Positions 49,798 to 59,956 of a DNA stretch of 64,000 nt are shown here, one piece after another. The stretch comes from Paulinella micropora (taxonomy: Eukaryota; Cercozoa; Imbricatea; Euglyphida): assembly GCA_009731375.1 (NCBI GenBank), contig BJOX01000369.1:162816-226815 (forward strand), given 5' to 3'. Position 1 is the stretch's first letter. Each line of letters opens with the position of its first letter. Both the position numbers and the translations under genes were made by a program. A model generated the notes under the pieces. The model ran no database searches. It was not told the DNA's origin and saw only the letters and a list, made by a program, of their open reading frames with translations.

Positions 49798-51280
49798 GAT
49801 AGGTGCGGAGGGTGTATCTCCTGCCTCTTGCGCTTCCTGTTGATTTATTTGCCGGCAACTGGCCGATTTGGACGGGTCCTCTGCTTCCCATCAGCTGGAG
49901 TAGTACTCCTTGTCTGGAGAAAGCTAGGGCCTATCCACTATCGGTATTGCTAGGTTATCAGGGCCACTGTCGACTCCACTTCGGAATTGTGTTTCGCTTT
50001 GGAAGAGGACTTGGACCTGCCTAGTAACTGTGCTACCGAGCGTGAACCACAGGAGTGTGGCGTGTGGTTTGACCGGTGGTCTTTACCACGGGAAGGAGAT
50101 GGGTGGGTGTCTGTTGGGTTGGTTCGAAGAGGTGGAGTTCTGCACGTCCGTAGGTATGCTTCTGTAGCTTGGTCACCAGGTGGCGGGTTGCTTCGGGGCT
50201 GGTCGCCTGCATGTGTGATGGGACGTTGATGGGGTGTTCATGTAGGGCTCTCTTTTGTCCCTCCTCTTCTTTTCTCCCTATTCCTTCCTTGTCTGGTTTA
50301 GAAAAACCCGATTTGTATGCAGCCATCATTGCGAGTCGAGCCAATTTGTTTTTGTACGAGATGCAGGTGCGCTTAGGGTTAGCCCTACCGTACCGCTCCT
50401 CCTTACAGAACCTTGGTGGTCTTCTCCTCAATATGGTGCTACGTCGTCGGATGGGGCCACGCTGTTTCTGCCCGAGATGCAACCGAGTAGGGCCTACTTC
50501 GGACGAGCCTACCCATATGGGAGGCTGCCGATTGAGGCCCTTCTCGCCGCTCCTCTGAGTAGAACCAATCTGGTCGCTTCCGATATCTCAAGGAAGAGCG
50601 GTGTGCTGGATAAGGGTGTTAGTATCCTGCCCAAGTTCTTGATGTTAGCCCCTGTGCCTCTGACCGGGCTGGTGTTTGGGTGTGGGGGGGTTTCTCGTCT
50701 TGGTGCCTGTTATGTTTGCGGCGCCGGTTGTGGGTGTTGGTACGTCTGGTGGTCTGTCGGGGGTTTGGGATTGGGATATGGGTTTACCTGAGTGAAGACC
50801 CCCAGACTTGGTATATATATATATATTTATATATTCATATTTGTATACCCCCTCCCCTTTTTTTTTCTCCTCCTTTTCTCCTCCTCCTCTTCCTCCCTTT
50901 TGGTATTGTAGTTTCATGTGTGTAGGGGTGGTGCTAGGGTTTGCCCAGTCCCTCGTAGCTCGCATCCAGACCGACCTCTGTTATTGAGGAGATCTGGGCC
51001 AAGTACTGTGGTAACCGTTGGATAGACCTTTTGGTCCTTTTGAGTTCGGTTGTCATTTAGGAGCCCCCCTGGTTCTGTCCCACTTCCTTACGGCTCACTT
51101 CCGGGCCTACCCTTGTGGGGAGGGGGGTCCGGATTGTGCCTTGTGGCTGGGCAGGCCCACCGGGTCCTTGGTACTGTTGAGGTTAGCAGGTGGTTATTGT
51201 GTGGTGATATGTTCTGCATCCGGGGCTGTGTTCTTGGGTGATGGGTGTAAATGGACATTATCCGCAGGGTCCCGTGTAGA
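49798..51280 (-). other. 5' region of the LINE, boundary uncertain
   Basis: The same strand composition as the LINE continues to about 51.25 kb. A 149-codon minus-strand frame (50033-50482) is basic (RRRSTILRRRPPRF) with no known domain. On the plus strand an overlapping 130-codon frame (50169-50558) contains CPRCNRVGPTSDEP then HMGGC, finger-like but possibly chance. A short TA tract is at 50810-50835 and pyrimidine runs at 50850-50900. It may be the 5' UTR or an extra ORF. Confidence 0.45.
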
Positions 51281-51348
51281 GATAGTGAGGAGGAGAGAGA
51301 GAGAGAGAGAGAGATAACGAGAGAGAGAGAGAGAGAGAGAGAAAGAGT

Positions 51349-51400
<52 letters not shown>

Positions 51401-51419
51401 GAGAAGAAGACAAAGAGAG

Positions 51420-51469
<50 letters not shown>

Positions 51470-51505
51470 AAGAGAGAGAGAGAGANNNNNNNNNNAGAGA
51501 GAGAA

Positions 51506-51537
<32 letters not shown>

Positions 51538-51545
51538 TAAGACAG
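51281..51545. repeat. (GA)n tract with gap
   Basis: GA dinucleotides with AAG and GTGA variants; a 10-base gap at 51486-51495. Confidence 0.95.
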
Positions 51546-52040
51546 ATAAGTGGTTCAAGAGAGTGAAAAACGAAAAAGAGGGAGATACAAAGTAAAAAGG
51601 ACAGAGACAGGGAGGTAGCTTAGAAAGAGTCATAGAGGTAGCTAAGAAAGAAAGCAACAGAAAAAACCGGACCAAGACACAAAGGGCGAGACAGACAAAG
51701 CACCCAGCGCAAAGGCATAGTCAAAAATCTCTGGAAGCTATCTCGATGTTGTCATGGTTCCACATGGATCAGGCTTATAGTTGAAGGCCCTTTCCTGGTC
51801 CTCTGGGGGGAACCGAGGGTCATGGGGGAGAGCCAAATCCAGAAAGCCGGATTATCCAGGCAACACTTTTATCCTGCAGTCGTATCTATCGAAACCTCGC
51901 ACTTTGTCACATTTTTAAAAGTTTGTCACGCCTCTTGACAAACCTCGTATAGTCCCAGGTTTGTACCAAGTGTGCATAATAGGACAGTGTACATCAGATA
52001 TGCAGGGTTTCCAATCTTGCAAGCAAAACAAGTACTAGTG
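51546..52040. other. Unique sequence, no gene recognised
   Basis: A-rich then mixed sequence with no domain-bearing frame. Confidence 0.45.
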
Positions 52041-52045
52041 ATAGT

Positions 52046-52086
<41 letters not shown>

Positions 52087-52105
52087 AGTAGTAGTAAGTA
52101 GTAGT

Positions 52106-52183
<78 letters not shown>

Positions 52184-52247
52184 AGTAGTAGTAAGTAGTA
52201 GTAAGTAGTAGTAAGTAGTAGTAAGTAGTAGTAGTAGTAGTAGTAGC

Positions 52248-52297
<50 letters not shown>

Positions 52298-52334
52298 AAG
52301 AAGAAGTAGTAGTAGAAGCAGCAGCAACAGCAGC

Positions 52335-52369
<35 letters not shown>

Positions 52370-52440
52370 AAGTAGTAGTAGAAGTAGTAGTAGAAGTAGC
52401 AGCAGCAGCAGTAGTAGTAGTAGTAGTAGTGGTAGTAGTG

Positions 52441-52483
<43 letters not shown>

Positions 52484-52542
52484 CAGTAGTAGTAGCAGTA
52501 GTAGTAGTAGTAGTAGTTGTAGTAGTAGTTGTAGTAGTAGTT

Positions 52543-52583
<41 letters not shown>

Positions 52584-52584
52584 T

Positions 52585-52617
<33 letters not shown>

Positions 52618-52715
52618 CTGGTAGCAGTAGTAGTAGTAGTACTGGTAGCAGTAGTAGTAGTAGTAGTAGTACTAGTAGTAGTAGTAGTAGTAGTAGTGGT
52701 AGTAGTAAATCTCCA
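52041..52715. repeat. (GTA)n trinucleotide array
   Basis: About 670 bp of GTA/AGT triplets. Regular AAGTAGT interruptions occur at 52041-52225 and CAGCAG or AAG patches at 52310-52410. Reverse frames of Leu/Tyr are repeat translations. Confidence 0.95.
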
Positions 52716-53005
52716 GAAAAGCCTCGCATATTGTAAAGTTCCAAAGATACCTCGGATGTAAAGTCTACCATAATAAGTCGCATGTAAAAGATCTGAAAAG
52801 ATACCTCATCAAGAACTTTTTAATAACGTCTGAGGATATCGAATTGGTTCTGACTCGCCCCGTGGCAGCAAACGGTCCGAGCTGCTTAAACAAGATAGCA
52901 GCCGCTTTCAATGATGGTAAGTGACGGATTAAGATTAAAGCTATCAAGAGCATCGCTCAGGACGAGGAAATCACGTTTGATTACAAGTTTGAGCTGGCGA
53001 ATCTG
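52716..53005. other. Unique sequence, no gene recognised
   Basis: A plus-strand stretch at about 52780-53010 is open and protein-like but short (FLITSEDIELVLTRPVAAN, then IKSIAQDEEITFDYKFELAN). The last words resemble a SET-domain ending (EEITFDYKFE), so it may be a gene fragment. No exon boundaries can be defined. Confidence 0.35.
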
Positions 53006-53421
53006 TATGCAATATTAATATAAAAAAGCAATATAAATGTTGAAAAATGCATGCAATATTAATATTGCAAAAAAACAATATAATATTAATATTGAAATTG
53101 ATGCAATATTAATATTGCAAAAAAGCAATATTATATTGAAATTGATGCAATATTAATATTGCAAAAAAGCAAATTATATTAACATTGAAATTGATACAAT
53201 AATAATATTAACATTGCAAAAAAGCAGTATTAACATTGAACTTGAATGTATGCAATATTAATATTGTAAAAAAAGCAATATTAATGTTGAAATTCATGGA
53301 ATGTTAATATTGCAAAAAAGAAATATACATATTGAAATTGATGCAATATTTATATTGAAAAAAATCAATATAAATATTGACAAATATTAATATTTATATT
53401 GACAAATATCAATATTAATAT
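53006..53421. repeat. AT-rich ~53-57-bp tandem repeat
   Basis: About eight degenerate units with GATGCAATATTAATATTGCA and AAAAAGCAATATTA words, themselves partly palindromic. One unit also lies at 33506-33579 beside a MITE. Confidence 0.85.
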
Positions 53422-53492
53422 TGCACAAAATCAATTTTTTAACATTGTGCACAATGATAATTTGTGCACAATGTTAAAAATTGATTTTGTGC
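53422..53492. repeat. Near-perfect palindrome
   Basis: Arms of about 33 bp (TGCACAAAATCAATTTTT and its complement, with one extra T on the left) surround a loop of about 5 bases around TGATA. It could form a long hairpin and directly follows the AT-rich array. Confidence 0.85.
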
Positions 53493-54229
53493 ACGTGGTG
53501 TCCTGACAAATTGCGTTTCCAATTAATTTTGATAGGCAGTGATGGCCGGCCCCAATTTCTGAAAAACTTTGTCAACCACAGAAATTGCAATTTTCTTTTT
53601 ATTGATATAGGCCTGTTATCTTTTGCTGGCACATATTGAAATCTGTTTTTTGAGAAGGGCGGGTGTTGGGGGGCGAGTTTCTGCAACAGGGCCCGAACGG
53701 TTTACCAAATCTTTTTATACGTGCGTTGTATGCACTTACCACCAATCTATTAAGTACACAGGCATTTACAGTAATAGCATCATGTGACATATTACAGATA
53801 ATTACAGTATTTTTTTTTCTATTTATTATATATTAATATTAATATAAATACCAGGTCAATTCCAGTTTCGTGGCAGTTCAACTAACATATCTTTTGACTT
53901 CTGTTCGGGACGGAATTGTTTTCATTGTTCAGTAAAGTCTACGTATTGAAGGTTGGACTACTCTGAGCCTCTTGCTGGTAAGAGGCTGAGCCTCAGGCGC
54001 CGGGGATGTATGTCCCGGTTGCCGGTCCGGCGTTATCTATCATCTAATAACTGGAATCATTGCGAAGCCGGGGCCCCGCCGTTGCTCATGCATCATTTGT
54101 TTGCCGCCCGCAGCGCAGACCCGTCGTCCTGACAGTGCCCGTAACTGATTCCAAAGAAGGGTGAACTCATTCTGCGCCTCAGCTAGGTAGTTCTTGGGAC
54201 CGTTGATTACTGAGGTAATACCCGGACGG
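53493..54229. other. Unique flank of the copia element
   Basis: Mixed sequence. On the minus strand, 54040-54237 holds a 65-codon frame (INGPKNYLAEAQNEFTLLWN) of coding-like composition directly at the LTR edge. It may be a fragment of a host exon or of the element. No function recognised. Confidence 0.35.
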
Positions 54230-54525
54230 TCACTCACGGACCTAATACCTTAGACGCCGGTTTGCTGAGAGACTCCGTTAGAAGCTAAGATACCAATCGA
54301 CACTTTTAATCCGCACGTATATAGCAGAACTGACAAACTCAAAGGTAATGATGAAACTGAATTAATAAAGTCCGCACGACTGTAATTATTACACAAAGGT
54401 TATTGTCCGATTCTGAATGCCAATATGGACCGTTACGTCCGTTACAATTATTGACTAGAACTATACGGATAAATTACTTGCAAGTCACAAAGTAATCACT
54501 AAAAGTAAAACGTAATTGTCCTACC
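54230..54525 (-). repeat. Copia 3' LTR
   Basis: Aligns with 62345-62644 over its length, including GGACCTAATACCTTAGACGC and AATATGGACCGTTACGTCCG. Weaker similarity (GGTATTACC and TAATCAAC) extends to about 54203, so the inner or outer end may be a little longer. Confidence 0.85.
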
Positions 54526-54532
54526 GGGCCGA

Positions 54533-54543
54533 CGCTCCCCCTT
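54533..54543 (-). other. Candidate polypurine tract
   Basis: On the minus strand AAGGGGGAGCG lies 8 bp upstream of the 3' LTR, as needed to prime plus-strand DNA synthesis. Confidence 0.55.
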
Positions 54544-55116
54544 AGTTCTATGTCGATAATGCAAGTTGTAAAGTAATCAATGCATCTACAATTAATAACT
54601 ATTGCATATTGCGATAATGGCACTGATTTCAAGTTGTAAAACTGAAAAGATAGTTACATCGGTTTGACAACCTGAAATTCAGTTATGACTCAAAACTTAA
54701 AAATCGCCGTGTTGGCATCTCGAACTTACCGATTGAAACTTCAGCATCGGTCCCGGGAGTCTGGCTGACAAAATTAGTGCTTGACTAAATTACATTACTG
54801 ACTCAATGAGTCCAATATAATTAGTTAAATTTGCCATTCCGCCATTAAAAACTACTCCCGCCGCGTTCCGCTCCGTCGGCATATGCTCTTCTTCCGCTCT
54901 TGCCGCGATCAACGACCGATGGTGGACGATCCACGCGCTTCGTTCTCGCGCTCGACTTCAACTTCAACGGAAGCAATGCCTAAAGATGCCGCTCGACTAC
55001 CTGCGCAAAACACTTCCTGCACACTTCAAAGAGAGAAAACTCACAAAACAACAACATGAGTTGACTTTGCGTAAATTTGCGTATTTTGCGTGAGTTTGCA
55101 GACTTGAGATGTAAAA

Positions 55117-55759
55117 TTATGGATCAAGTGTTACCATAAATTTACTAACGAGATATTCGAATTGGTCCTTAGGAACATGTTTGGTTAAAACGTCTGCTAT
55201 TTGTTTCTTAGTTCCTACCTTTACAAACTTAATCTCATTGTCTCTCTGTGCATGATGAATGAAATGCAGTTCTAAGTAAGTGTTTAGTACGTGGTCCTGA
55301 CATTCCCCTCTCTGCTGCTAAGATAGTCTGTGCGTTATCTTCGTAGAGCCCTATCGGCCCTTTCTGTGCTATACCTAACTCTTCTGTGATATGTCTGATA
55401 GCCAATCCTTCTCGTATGCACTCTGCTGCTGCAAAAATTTCCGCGCCATTAGAACTTAGAGCAATTCTAGTTTGTCGTTTCGATAACCAAGCTACCGGGT
55501 CTCCACCCCAAAGCACTACATAACCTGTACGTGACTTTCCGGTTTTCTTACAGACCTTATGTGCTGCATCTGGCCATAAAGTAATCTTGGGGTACGTCCT
55601 TCCTTCTTGTGACGATCTAGGCCCGTGAAATGCAATACCGCGATACGAACTTTTCAGATATCTGAAAATCCTACCTAGTAAAGCATAAGCAAGTCCTGGA
55701 TTTACTGTCTGCATCACGCTAGCGCATTCAGTGCTTGATCAGCATCTGGACGTGTCATC
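55117..55759 (-). pseudogene. Copia RNase H domain
   Basis: The frame carries RNase H motifs WPDAAHKVCKKTGKS, QTRIALSSNGAEIFAAAE and YEDNAQTIL, the normal copia set. The first frame ends early at 55235. Another frame takes over near 55277 (ELHFIHHAQRDN, then IADVLTKHVPKDQFEYL) and ends at TAA 55117-55119. That tail is the usual end of copia pol, so one frameshift separates it. The junction with RT upstream is broken by a 26-bp duplication. Confidence 0.85.
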
Positions 55760-55811
55760 TTAGTTAGAAACAAAAGTTTACCTTCTTAGTTAGAAACAAA
55801 AGTTTACCTTC
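55760..55811. repeat. 26-bp tandem duplication breaking copia pol
   Basis: TTAGTTAGAAACAAAAGTTT plus ACCTTC occurs twice exactly, at 55760-55785 and 55786-55811. With one copy the protein would read through LEGKLLFLTK into MTRPDAD, the normal RT-end sequence; with two it stops at NFCF. Confidence 0.9.
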
Positions 55812-56894
55812 TAAACTAGGAATTGAATGCTTTCTAAGAGCGCTTGTTTCTCCCATAGGTTCTGGCTCATGTTCTGCACTAGGAGTGCTTACTGGTCTAA
55901 CATCGGCATATCCTACATCCTTTAAAATCTGATTCTGATACTTCTTCTGATGCAATAAAATGCGTCCTCCTTCCTTAACTATCTCTATCCCTTTGAACTC
56001 TTTAGCCACTCCCAAATGCTTAAGAGGATAAAACTTTTCTAGCTTACTAGCAAAACGGTCATACGCTTGTTCGTTAGGAGCTGAGAAAATAAGATCATCT
56101 ACATGGAAAATACCAATGATAGCATCTCTTATCGGCTTATCCTTTTCAACGAACATACATAAATCTGAGTCTAGTAACCTGAATCCTAATTCCTCTAACT
56201 TAGGGGCTAAGATCTCATACCATCTCCTACCAGCTTGCGGCGCGCCATACAGAGCTCCATCTACTCTCCATATCATGCCTTTATGCTCTTCACTGTCTAT
56301 CCCATCGGGTGCATAAGCATAAACAGGATCATGCATTCGTGCATTTAGATAAGCATTTTTGAAGTCTATACCGTATAGCTTATGTCCATGCCATGCTGCA
56401 AGCTTAGACAAAAAGAGTAATGAGCGATGCGCGGCACAGGGCACAAATAATTGATCTGGGTTATAGCTAACTCCTGGCTCTAGCATATCTCCCCTCAAAG
56501 CTAACCTCGACTTAATGAACTTACGTCCCTTTTCATCTAGTTTCACGTTATGTACCCATGTTAGTCTCACTACTTTTACTCCTTTTTCTTTCGCTTCCTT
56601 AGGGTTTACCCACGTGTAAGTGTTAAAAGATTTTAGAACTTCAATCTCTTTATCCATTCCTGCTTTCAACTCTTTCGCAGTTAATCCCTCGTCTACGATT
56701 TCCTTTGGTACCTTTAATGTCAGGTACAGTAACGCAGTGGTTTGATCCTCTACGATACTTTCTGCGGACATCTCGGGATGCTCTAGTTCTCCGACGGGTC
56801 TTATCCTATCTATCCGATACTTTCTAATTTCGCTATCTAACATCTTTTCTACTTGACCGTCGTCAAAGACTACGAAGTGACTGGGCTTAGGCAT
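55764..56894 (-). CDS. Copia reverse transcriptase
   Basis: A 376-codon frame. VRLTWVHNVKLDEKGR and KSRLALRGD begin the domain. YGIDFKNAYLNA holds the first catalytic Asp, LYGAPQAGRRWYE is the conserved middle motif, and FHVDDLIFSAP carries the catalytic pair (HVDD instead of the common YVDD). KYQNQILKDVGYADVRPVSTP closes the domain. The residues needed for polymerisation are present. The frame is truncated at its end by the 26-bp duplication and joined to integrase upstream through a short frame change near 56900. Confidence 0.92.
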   Translation of the reverse strand: MPKPSHFVVFDDGQVEKMLDSEIRKYRIDRIRPVGELEHPEMSAESIVEDQTTALLYLTLKVPKEIVDEGLTAKELKAGMDKEIEVLKSFNTYTWVNPKEAKEKGVKVVRLTWVHNVKLDEKGRKFIKSRLALRGDMLEPGVSYNPDQLFVPCAAHRSLLFLSKLAAWHGHKLYGIDFKNAYLNARMHDPVYAYAPDGIDSEEHKGMIWRVDGALYGAPQAGRRWYEILAPKLEELGFRLLDSDLCMFVEKDKPIRDAIIGIFHVDDLIFSAPNEQAYDRFASKLEKFYPLKHLGVAKEFKGIEIVKEGGRILLHQKKYQNQILKDVGYADVRPVSTPSAEHEPEPMGETSALRKHSIPSLEGKLLFLTKKVNFCF

Positions 56895-56932
56895 CTTACG
56901 GACTTTAAGTCTCTCTCCCTTCTCGCATGGTT

Positions 56933-57349
56933 CTAAGATTTTCCTTCTCTCTTAACTGATCGCCAGTTGTTTCCATATTCTTCCTTTGCCCATTCTTCTC
57001 CGAAAGCTACTCCCGGCACACTAACTCTCTCTCCTGTCAATGTAGCTGCTTTTACTGCTGCCTTCTTTTCTGGAGGTGGTTGTGTAACTGGTGTCCTAAC
57101 CTTTGCTTCTCGTTGCCCTCTCGCTATGTTAGCTGATGTGATCTTGTCACTTTGCTCCCAAGTGAGGCCCTTTGTGGGCGCGTCTCCCTTTACGTACCTC
57201 CTACTAGGGTGGTCTGCTTCGGGGCTTTGCACCTCTAACGATGTGACGGGTGTTACCCCATCATCCTTGTTGTCAGCTAGTTCTACCTTCGACTCTGATG
57301 GGAGACCGGAATCTGGACGGTGAATGTCTTTCTTCCTGTAACTCCTCAT
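56933..57349 (-). CDS. Copia integrase-RT linker
   Basis: A 138-codon hydrophilic frame (PDSGLPSESKVELADN, SPEADHPSRRY) in the position of the variable linker between integrase and RT. No domain is expected here. Confidence 0.6.
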   Translation of the reverse strand: MRSYRKKDIHRPDSGLPSESKVELADNKDDGVTPVTSLEVQSPEADHPSRRYVKGDAPTKGLTWEQSDKITSANIARGQREAKVRTPVTQPPPEKKAAVKAATLTGERVSVPGVAFGEEWAKEEYGNNWRSVKREGKS

Positions 57350-58097
57350 GTTTGTCTAACTCCCCCTCATGTTTATGTTCAGGTTCGTCTAACGGCTGTT
57401 CTAGCTGGACGGTGTCATTACTCTCCCCCTCAGATTCCTCGTCGTCCCATCTAACTTCTCTGGGTGGGTCATCCTTGCCAACTACATTGTACATGTGGTT
57501 AAAGCGTACATTACGCACATTTGTGATGATTTTTCGACCATCCCAAACTCGGTATAGTTCCTTGAATACATCATATCCAAGTAACATTACACGCTTTCCC
57601 CTATAGTTGCCTTTGCCTACCTGCTTTCCTGTGTACATTACACCTAAACATCCTATAGGTTTAAGTTGTCGGATAGCTGGCTTGTAGCCCAGACATTGCT
57701 CAAAAGGTGAGGTTCCCTTCCTAGGCCCTGTCGTGGCTGGTAGAATGTTGTGCAAAGTTGTGGCTGTGTGTTCCATTTCCGCCCAAAATTGGGGTGGTAA
57801 ATTAGCCTCGTATCGCATGGCCCGGGCTGGTCCGGCTGTGATGTCGTTGACCTTCTCAGCTATGGGATCGCCATCTTTATCACCTGGAGCACTAGTCTTC
57901 CAAATGAATTGTAGAGGTTTCCGCCACTCTATAATCTCAGTTGGGACATCGAACTCGTTGTCGCAAGTAATCTGTCTGACTTTCTTCCCTGTCTGTCTTT
58001 CAAACCATGCTACCGCTTGCTTCAAAAATCTACAAACTCGTTCTTGTATCGTAAATAATAATCTTTGATGTACCCCGAGTAATCGTCTGTAACGCAA
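57273..58097 (-). CDS. Copia integrase, catalytic core C-terminal part
   Basis: Starting from FLKQAVAWFERQ the frame reads KVRQITCDNEF (second catalytic Asp) and IAEKVNDITAGPARAM (catalytic Glu in the region usually ERxNRTL..AR). It continues to PPQFWAEMEHTATTLHN and GTSPFEQCLGYKP, typical of copia integrases. The first ~20 codons are out of frame; the true sequence comes from the frame upstream. It inserts cDNA into the genome. Confidence 0.88.
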   Translation of the reverse strand: MRYRRLLGVHQRLLFTIQERVCRFLKQAVAWFERQTGKKVRQITCDNEFDVPTEIIEWRKPLQFIWKTSAPGDKDGDPIAEKVNDITAGPARAMRYEANLPPQFWAEMEHTATTLHNILPATTGPRKGTSPFEQCLGYKPAIRQLKPIGCLGVMYTGKQVGKGNYRGKRVMLLGYDVFKELYRVWDGRKIITNVRNVRFNHMYNVVGKDDPPREVRWDDEESEGESNDTVQLEQPLDEPEHKHEGELDKHEELQEERHSPSRFRSPIRVEGRTS

Positions 58098-58393
58098 AAT
58101 TTATAGTACTTACCGTGAATTGACATTACCGCCCAAGGTCCGGAAGTATCTATGAGCAAAATCTCACAAGGGTAACTCGCTCTCCTAATTCTATTAACCT
58201 TAAATCTGGGTAACACTTTAGCTTTTCCCATCATACAGGCTTCACAAAATCTAACACTATCCTCGCTTTCTGTTAATTTTCTACCCATTGCCTTGCCTAA
58301 TGCATAGGTCTTTGGTAAAGCTTTATGCCCACTACACTGATGTATGACATAAATGTCCATGGGCTTACCCTTCTTACCTTTCTCAGGATACAT
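58022..58393 (-). CDS. Copia integrase zinc-binding region and first catalytic Asp
   Basis: IHQCSGHKALPK (His pair) followed by FCEACMMGKAK (Cys pair) is the HHCC region. ILLIDTSGPW carries the first catalytic Asp and FCVTDDYSGY follows as expected. The frame stops at 58022 shortly after DYYLRYKNEFVDF, with a frameshift into the next segment. Confidence 0.88.
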   Translation of the reverse strand: MYPEKGKKGKPMDIYVIHQCSGHKALPKTYALGKAMGRKLTESEDSVRFCEACMMGKAKVLPRFKVNRIRRASYPCEILLIDTSGPWAVMSIHGKYYKFCVTDDYSGYIKDYYLRYKNEFVDF

Positions 58394-58431
58394 AGCGTAT
58401 AAAACGCTGCCTCTAGCTTCCTCGTTCTCAC

Positions 58432-59433
58432 TTACTCTCGCTTGCTTGCTCTCACTTTCTCTCTCTTTGGGGATTCCCGCCCCGCTTTCCCCGTCTTATT
58501 CTTCTTCTCTTTCTTGTAACGCTCATTTATGTTGAGGGGCTTGTCTTTCTCATTGTCCCAGCGATAGAGCATGCCAGGCGTAAGTCTCCCCCTCACGATC
58601 ACGTCACTCTCTTTAATTCTTATGGGGTGCTTTAGGATTAGTAGTTGCCCATTTTGGTGAATGATAGATTTGTGGTGGTTGTGTCCATGTTTCCAGTAGA
58701 CATAATGTTGACTGGCATCCTGTTGTCCAACAACATATATTTCTTTACCTGGCATCCTGTTGTCCAACAACATATATTTCTTTACCAAAACTGGCTTTGC
58801 TGATCCATCTATTCTTGTCAACCTCGCTTTCCCCATGTTTCGCACCACACTCTCTCCGTTTCCGGTGACTAGGCTAACGGGTTCAATCTCTCGGACGTTG
58901 TGTAAGATGTGCGGTGTACATGCTATATCCCTTGACGATCCGCTGTCTTGAACTATCATCTTTTTCTTGCGTCCTACCGTCTTGCTATCGTCTACCATGA
59001 GATTGTGATCTTCCTCTTCATCCTCCTCCTCACTCCCTTTCCCTTGGGCTTTGTTCTCCTCTTCATCCTCCTCCTCACTCCCTTTCCCTTGGGCTTTGTT
59101 CTTTCTTCTCTTCTCAAATCTCTCCTCGTACATCCAATCAAGCTCTTCTCGTGCCTCGCAATACGATTTAAAGCTTATGGGAATTCCTGACCTCATCTCC
59201 TCCGAGGTTCTGGAGTGTTCTAGGTTCTCCGGGTCAAACTCCTCATCATCCTCCTCCATATCTGAGTGTCCGTCTATCTCCCGTCTCTTCCTATCAAACT
59301 CCCTCTTTCTCGCTGCTGCCTGTTCTGGACTGAAGAACTTGTATGCATCTCCTGAGTGTAACTTCCGCAAAAGTGCGTTCAGTGTAACCCCTCTCGCTTC
59401 TACCTCATGCCAAATCTTCATAAGGTGGCGCAT
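58432..59433 (-). CDS. Copia protease segment
   Basis: A 333-codon frame. Residues ~175-260 carry VQDSGSSRDIACTPHILHN, the D-S-G active site of retroviral-type aspartic proteases, followed by MGKARLTRIDG. Ahead of it is an acidic region with an exact 15-residue repeat (KAQGKGSEEEDEEE words). A 34-bp sequence around GGCATCCTGTTGTCCAAC is also repeated at 58717 and 58752. The protease would process Gag-Pol. Confidence 0.8.
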   Translation of the reverse strand: MRHLMKIWHEVEARGVTLNALLRKLHSGDAYKFFSPEQAAARKREFDRKRREIDGHSDMEEDDEEFDPENLEHSRTSEEMRSGIPISFKSYCEAREELDWMYEERFEKRRKNKAQGKGSEEEDEEENKAQGKGSEEEDEEEDHNLMVDDSKTVGRKKKMIVQDSGSSRDIACTPHILHNVREIEPVSLVTGNGESVVRNMGKARLTRIDGSAKPVLVKKYMLLDNRMPGKEIYVVGQQDASQHYVYWKHGHNHHKSIIHQNGQLLILKHPIRIKESDVIVRGRLTPGMLYRWDNEKDKPLNINERYKKEKKNKTGKAGRESPKREKVRASKRE

Positions 59434-59956
59434 CGATCGTACGATTCTTAGCTAAGTCGAGTATTCCATAGTCTATTATTCCTAACAGCTTTGTGTAAAA
59501 CTCATTCTCTTTGCCGTCCGGGTCGTAACACAAACCCTCTTTCACTACTATCTTTTCTGCTCCCTTCGTTAACGCATATAGCAACCTAGCTATTTCCGTC
59601 TTCTCAGGTCTTGGATGTCCTTCACTGTGTCTGAACTCACACTCCCACTTAGCTCTTTCCTTAGCTTTTTCACTCTGAGTGGTTCTTGCTGCTCTCTTCT
59701 CTATGACTGTCTCTCTTGTGATTTGTGGTGTGCCTGCTGCATGCTTTAGAAATACTTCGTTCACTGCCCAAAACACATCTGTCAACAGTCCATCTGCCTC
59801 TGCTACTCTCTCTCCTTCCTTCTTTGTCATCATCACAACATCTCCCGTTTCATCATCCAAAACATACAGGTTGTTCAGCTGTCCACTTATTCTCTTAAAG
59901 TCTTCAAAGCTTATTACCTTTCCGTGTTCTGTGCCTCTTTTACTGCTCTTCCCCAC
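59405..59956 (-). CDS. Copia Pol/Gag-Pol segment, unrecognised
   Basis: A 183-codon frame (FEDFKRISGQLNNLYVLDD, GLLTDVFWAVNEVFLKHAAG) between Gag and protease. It looks globular but I do not recognise it. Its end overlaps the protease frame by 29 bases, suggesting a frameshift. Confidence 0.5.
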   Translation of the reverse strand: MGKSSKRGTEHGKVISFEDFKRISGQLNNLYVLDDETGDVVMMTKKEGERVAEADGLLTDVFWAVNEVFLKHAAGTPQITRETVIEKRAARTTQSEKAKERAKWECEFRHSEGHPRPEKTEIARLLYALTKGAEKIVVKEGLCYDPDGKENEFYTKLLGIIDYGILDLAKNRTIDAPPYEDLA

